Origin: Leifsonia xyli subsp. cynodontis DSM 46306
GTDB lineage: Bacteria > Actinomycetota > Actinomycetes > Actinomycetales > Microbacteriaceae
Direction: 5' to 3'
NCBI RefSeq assembly: GCF_000470775.1
Contig: NC_022438.1
Location: 1,860,001-1,924,000 of the forward strand
DNA: 64,000 bases
Positions within the stretch are counted from its first letter, which is position 1, and the number at the start of each line of letters is the position of its first letter. The position numbers and the translations under genes are program-made. The notes beneath the pieces are model-generated. The model ran no database searches and was not told the DNA's origin. It was given only the letters and a program-made list of their open reading frames with translations. Positions 60,235 to 64,000 of the stretch are shown piece by piece.

Positions 60235-62328
60235 CTAGCGGTGGTCGTTCTCGTGGCCGTGCGAGTGCGCGGTGCCGTGGCCGTTCGCCGGTGCGGGCAT
60301 CGACTTCTGCACCTGCATCAGGAACTCGACGTTGCTCGAGGTCTCCTTGAGGCGGCCGAGGACCATCTCGAGGGCCTGCTGCTGGTCGAGTCCGGCGAGG
60401 GCGCGGCGCAGCTTCCAGGTGATCTTGACCTCGTCCTGGCCCATCAGCATCTCCTCGCGGCGCGTGCCGGAGGCGTTGACGTCGACGGGCGGGAAGATAC
60501 GCTTGTCCGCGAGCTGACGGGAGAGGCGCAGCTCCATATTGCCGGTGCCCTTGAACTCTTCGAAGATCACCTCGTCCATCTTGGAGCCCGTCTCCACGAG
60601 CGCCGAGGCGAGGATGGTCAACGAGCCGCCGTGCTCGATGTTGCGCGCGGCGCCGAAGAAGCGCTTCGGCGGGTACAGCGCCGAGGCGTCCACACCGCCC
60701 GACAGCACACGGCCCGAGGCCGGCGCGGTGAGATTGTAAGCGCGGCCGAGGCGGGTGATCGAGTCGAGCAGCACGACCACGTCGTGACCGAGCTCGACCA
60801 GGCGTTTCGCGCGCTCGATCGCGAGCTCGGCGACCGTGGTGTGATCCTCTGCGGGCCGGTCGAAGGTCGACGCGATGACCTCGCCCTTCACCGTCCGCTG
60901 CATGTCGGTGACCTCTTCCGGACGCTCGTCCACCAGGACGACCATCAGATGCACCTCGGGGTTGTTCGTCGTGATCGCGTTGGCGATCTGCTGCATCACG
61001 ATGGTCTTGCCGGCCTTGGGAGGCGCGACGATGAGGCCGCGCTGTCCCTTGCCGATCGGGGCGACGAGGTCGATGATGCGCTGGGTGATCTTGGTGGGCT
61101 CGGTCTCCAGGCGCAGCCGCTCCTGCGGGTAGAGCGGAGTCAGCTTGCCGAACTCGACGCGGGCCGCCGCCTCCTCGACCGTCTGGCCGTTGACCGAGTC
61201 GACCTTCACCAGCGCGTTGTACTTCTGGCGGCTGTTGTTCTCGCCCTCGCGCGGCTGGCGGATGGCGCCGACCACAGCGTCGCCCTTGCGCAGGCTGTAC
61301 TTTTTGACCTGGCCGAGCGAGACGTACACATCGCTCGCCCCCGGCAAATAGCCGGTGGTGCGAACGAAGGCGTAGTTGTCGAGCACGTCCAGGATGCCGG
61401 CGACCGGGACGAGGACGTCGTCCTCGGCGATCTCCGGCTCCAGCTCGTCCCCGGCGACGCCGCTGCGGCGCTTGCGGTTGCGGTCGCGGTAACGGCCCGG
61501 ACGCTCGCCCTCGGCGTGCTGCTGACCGCTGCGGCCTTGCTGGCCCTGCTTCTCGCCCTGGTCGCCGCCCTGCTGAAGGTCCTTGGGCTGGTTCTGCTGG
61601 CCCTGGTTCTGGACCTGCTCGCCGTTCTGACCGCCGGCGCCCTTGTTGCGGTTGCGGCCGCGACGACGGCCGCCACCCGTCTGACCGTCCTGCTGGTCGC
61701 CGGGCTGTCCGGCCGGCCGCGAAGCGTCCGCCTCGGCGCTGTCGGCGCCCTCGGCGGGGGCGGTCTGCGGCGAGCTCTGCTCCTGCTGACCGCTCTGGCC
61801 GCGGCCGCGGCGGCTCCCGTTCTGGCCCTGGCCGTCACGCTGCGCCTGTTCGCGCGAGGCGAGAGCCGAGTCGAGCAGCGCATCGACATCCGGGATCAGC
61901 GACTCGACGCCCGTCTCCCCCGTGTTGACGTGCGTGCCAGCGGTGATGCGGGTGCCGTCCGGGCTGGACGCGCGGCGCGAACCGCGGCGGCGTCCTCCGG
62001 TCTGCGGCGGCAGCGCCGCCGCCGGCTCAGCCTCGACGGCCGGCTCAGCGACCGGCTCGGCACTGTCCTCGGCGGACGCAGCGATGAGCGGCTCGATGAG
62101 GAGCTGAGAGGCCGCGCTCACCGGTTCCTCCTGACCCGCGGCGGCGGGCGCAGGGGCGCCCTCCACCGCGGACCGCGCCGCGGCGATGGCCGCGACGAGT
62201 TCGCCCTTGCGAAGTTTGCTTGCGCCTTGGAGACCGAGCTGGGTGGCGAGAGCCTGGAGCTCCGCCACTTTGAGCGCGGTCAGGTCGCTGGTGTCCACGC
62301 CCCCGGCGTGGAGTTCGACATCAGTCAC
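60235..62328 (-). CDS. rho: Transcription termination factor Rho
   Basis: About 697 residues, against 419 in E. coli. A SAP-like Rho-N domain ([20 protein letters not shown]) is followed by a roughly 230-residue low-complexity insert rich in Arg, Gly, Gln and Asn (residues about 90-310), usual in actinobacterial Rho. The cold-shock RNA-binding domain, Walker [18 protein letters not shown] and [20 protein letters not shown] complete it. GTG 62328 has AAAGGA upstream; the longer frame to 62379 lacks family sequence. Intact. 62329-62567 holds no gene. Confidence 0.96.
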   Translation of the reverse strand: MTDVELHAGGVDTSDLTALKVAELQALATQLGLQGASKLRKGELVAAIAAARSAVEGAPAPAAAGQEEPVSAASQLLIEPLIAASAEDSAEPVAEPAVEAEPAAALPPQTGGRRRGSRRASSPDGTRITAGTHVNTGETGVESLIPDVDALLDSALASREQAQRDGQGQNGSRRGRGQSGQQEQSSPQTAPAEGADSAEADASRPAGQPGDQQDGQTGGGRRRGRNRNKGAGGQNGEQVQNQGQQNQPKDLQQGGDQGEKQGQQGRSGQQHAEGERPGRYRDRNRKRRSGVAGDELEPEIAEDDVLVPVAGILDVLDNYAFVRTTGYLPGASDVYVSLGQVKKYSLRKGDAVVGAIRQPREGENNSRQKYNALVKVDSVNGQTVEEAAARVEFGKLTPLYPQERLRLETEPTKITQRIIDLVAPIGKGQRGLIVAPPKAGKTIVMQQIANAITTNNPEVHLMVVLVDERPEEVTDMQRTVKGEVIASTFDRPAEDHTTVAELAIERAKRLVELGHDVVVLLDSITRLGRAYNLTAPASGRVLSGGVDASALYPPKRFFGAARNIEHGGSLTILASALVETGSKMDEVIFEEFKGTGNMELRLSRQLADKRIFPPVDVNASGTRREEMLMGQDEVKITWKLRRALAGLDQQQALEMVLGRLKETSSNVEFLMQVQKSMPAPANGHGTAHSHGHENDHR

Positions 62329-62567
62329 TGAAGAGGGTTCCTTTCCCCCGGCGCGCTCCGTGCGCGCCGCTATGAGCATTCGTCACACGAGACTGCCTTC
62401 GACGCGCTGCGTTCTGAATCCGCGCTACGTTGCGCTCTGGGCATCCGGATGACACCGGTGGTCCAGAAGCACAGACAGGAGTGACGGCATAATTGCTAAG
62501 AGATCACCCGGAAGCTGCATATGCTCGTGATACGGGTCCTTCGCGGGTTCTCCCACACTTTACCACC

Positions 62568-63560
62568 TCAGCGGGGCCGCTTTCGACTCTCGACAGCCGG
62601 TGTGTCTCCCGCACCGCTCGCAGCGTTCTCTGCGATCCGGGTCACCGTGGCCCCCTTGAAGTCGACCGCGAGCATGAGCGGCTGCCAGGCGGCGGCCGCC
62701 TGCGTCGCGACGAGCTCGGCGGCGGCGAGCCGCTGGCCCGGGTCGCTGCACAGCACGAGGATGGACGGACCGGCCCCCGAGACCACGGCCGCGAAGCCGT
62801 TGGTGCGCAGCAGAGTGATCAGCCGGTCGGTCTCCGGCATGGCCGAGGCGCGGTAGCTCTGGTGGAGCTTGTCCTCGGTGGCCGCGTGCAGCAGCTCGGG
62901 GCTCTGGATGAGCGCCGCGACGAGCAGAGCCGAGCGCGAGACGTTGAACACCGCGTCCTCGTGCGGAACGGAGGCCGGCTGAAGGCTGCGGGCGAGCGCG
63001 GTGGACATGACGTGCTCGGGGACCAGCACGAGGGGCGACACCCCGCGATGCACGATGAGCTTCTTGAACCGCGGTCCGTCCGGGGCCACCCACGCGATCG
63101 TCAGCCCGCCGAACAGCGCCGGCGCGACGTTGTCGGGGTGTCCTTCCATATCGTTCGCGAGCGCGAGCAGACCCTGCGCGTCGATGTCGGCCACACCCTG
63201 CAGAAGGCCTTTCGCCGCCATGATGCCGGAAACGATCGCAGCTCCGGACGATCCCATCCCCCGGCCGTGCGGGATGCTGTTGCGCGCCACCAGGCTCAGC
63301 CCCGGCAGCTCGACGCCGACGGACTCGAACGTGTGCGCGATCGCGCGGACGACCAGGTTGGTCTCGTCGGTGGGAACCTCGCCTTCGCCGACCCCCTGCA
63401 CCGCGACCGTCGCGCCCGGTTCCGGTCGGACGCTGACGCGCAGCTCGTCGTACTGGGCGAGCGCCAGTCCGAGCGTGTCGAAACCAGGGCCGAGGTTCGC
63501 GCTCGTCGCGGGCACTTTGACGGCGACGGAGCGGCCGCTCAGATCGACCGTGCGCAGCAT
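62568..63560 (-). CDS. thrB: Homoserine kinase
   Basis: 330 residues. A GHMP kinase that phosphorylates homoserine, the step before threonine synthase. Seen are VKVPATSANLGPGFDTLGLA, the ATP loop IPHGRGMGSSGAAIVSGIMA (about residue 100) and the late VVSGAGPSILVLC. ATG 63560 shares bases with the thrC stop (TGATG). Intact. Confidence 0.96.
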   Translation of the reverse strand: MLRTVDLSGRSVAVKVPATSANLGPGFDTLGLALAQYDELRVSVRPEPGATVAVQGVGEGEVPTDETNLVVRAIAHTFESVGVELPGLSLVARNSIPHGRGMGSSGAAIVSGIMAAKGLLQGVADIDAQGLLALANDMEGHPDNVAPALFGGLTIAWVAPDGPRFKKLIVHRGVSPLVLVPEHVMSTALARSLQPASVPHEDAVFNVSRSALLVAALIQSPELLHAATEDKLHQSYRASAMPETDRLITLLRTNGFAAVVSGAGPSILVLCSDPGQRLAAAELVATQAAAAWQPLMLAVDFKGATVTRIAENAASGAGDTPAVESRKRPR

Positions 63561-64000
63561 CACGCGCTCACTCCCGTGTTCGAGGTCAGGCCGAGGGTCT
63601 CGGCGACGGCGGCGTTGTCGATCGGGACGACGGTGGGGTGAACCTCGGAGCCGTCCGCAGTGCGCAGCGCCCACTGCGGGTCTTTCAGGCCGTGACCGGT
63701 CACCGTGAGCACCACGGTCGCGCCGGCGGGGATGACGCCCGCCTCCGAGCGCTCCAGCAGACCGGCGACGCTGATCGCACTGGCCGGCTCCACGAAGACG
63801 CCGACTTCTGCCGACAGGATGCGGTGGGCCTCCAGGATTCCGGCATCGTCGATCGCGCCGAAGTAGCCCCCGCTGTCGTCGCGCGCGCGCAGCGCGAGCT
63901 CCCACGACGCCGGGTTCCCGATCCGGATGGCGGTGGCGATGGTGTCCGGGTCCTTCACGGGGTGGCCGAGCACGATCGGCGCGCTTCCCGCGGCCTGGAA
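63560..64000 (-). CDS. thrC: Threonine synthase, C-terminal part (cut by window edge)
   Basis: 146 residues visible, running off the right edge. The PLP-dependent enzyme turns O-phosphohomoserine into threonine. Segments ATAIRIGNPASWELALRA, VEPASAISVAGLLERSEAG and VVLTVTGHGLKDPQWAL are those of the short thrC family. Its stop overlaps thrB. Intact as far as seen. Confidence 0.93.
   Translation of the reverse strand, partial: FQAAGSAPIVLGHPVKDPDTIATAIRIGNPASWELALRARDDSGGYFGAIDDAGILEAHRILSAEVGVFVEPASAISVAGLLERSEAGVIPAGATVVLTVTGHGLKDPQWALRTADGSEVHPTVVPIDNAAVAETLGLTSNTGVSA

Noticed and set aside
62380..62567. Promoter boxes for rho
   Set aside because: Several AT-containing hexamers (for example TAAAGT and TTAGCAATTATG on the minus strand) are present, but none has a matching partner at good spacing, so no promoter is called.

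Overview
The window is high-GC actinobacterial DNA. The core gene blocks (mazG/eno/ftsB/DUF501; mfd-pth-rplY; atpBEFHAGDC; wecA-tsaC-prmC-prfA-rho-thrB-thrC) are those of Actinobacteria. Together with the many frameshifted genes and insertion-sequence (IS) scars, they point to Microbacteriaceae, most likely Leifsonia xyli or a very close relative undergoing genome decay. This assignment rests on gene content and order; no database search was run. No rRNA, tRNA or CRISPR array was recognised.

Layout. 1-4976 is a decay zone: a CitE-like lyase gene split by an IS481-family element, an intact family III CoA-transferase, a frameshifted and 5'-truncated gene fusing a glycosidase-like domain to a formylglycine-generating-enzyme-like domain, a short foreign fragment, and an IS3 remnant. 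4977-12102 is housekeeping on the minus strand (ndh, subtilisin-like protease, DUF501, ftsB, a small membrane protein, eno, hisS). 12164-16194 is a siderophore ABC transporter whose ATPase and both permeases are frameshifted, while the binding lipoprotein and an IdeR/DtxR-type iron box remain. 16191-23083 holds mazG, nhaA (plus strand, behind a structured leader), mfd, pth and rplY.

23252-34784 is a decayed sugar-acid (hexuronate) catabolic island: gntK, manD, uxuB, two TIM-barrel isomerases, a Gfo/Idh oxidoreductase, a sugar ABC transporter, a LacI regulator and uxaC. Only one isomerase and one permease are intact. 34808-44983 mixes an intact gnd with wreckage: a secreted protein, a GNAT acetyltransferase, a sugar-binding protein cut by an IS5-type element, a Pat-1/Chp-like serine protease cut by the same element, an S53 protease coupled to a sortase-anchored surface protein, and the alkylation-repair genes ogt and tag, both dead. 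45003-64000 returns to core genes: yaaA, a P-loop kinase, the ATP synthase operon, wecA, tsaC, a HAD hydrolase, prmC, a broken cysK with intact cysE, prfA, rho, thrB and the end of thrC.

How it fits together. Energy, translation, envelope and transcription genes are intact. Sugar-acid use, siderophore uptake, O-acetylserine sulfhydrylase, alkylation repair and secreted proteases are broken, mostly by one-base indels and single nonsense codons. This is the pattern expected of a host-restricted bacterium losing free-living functions.
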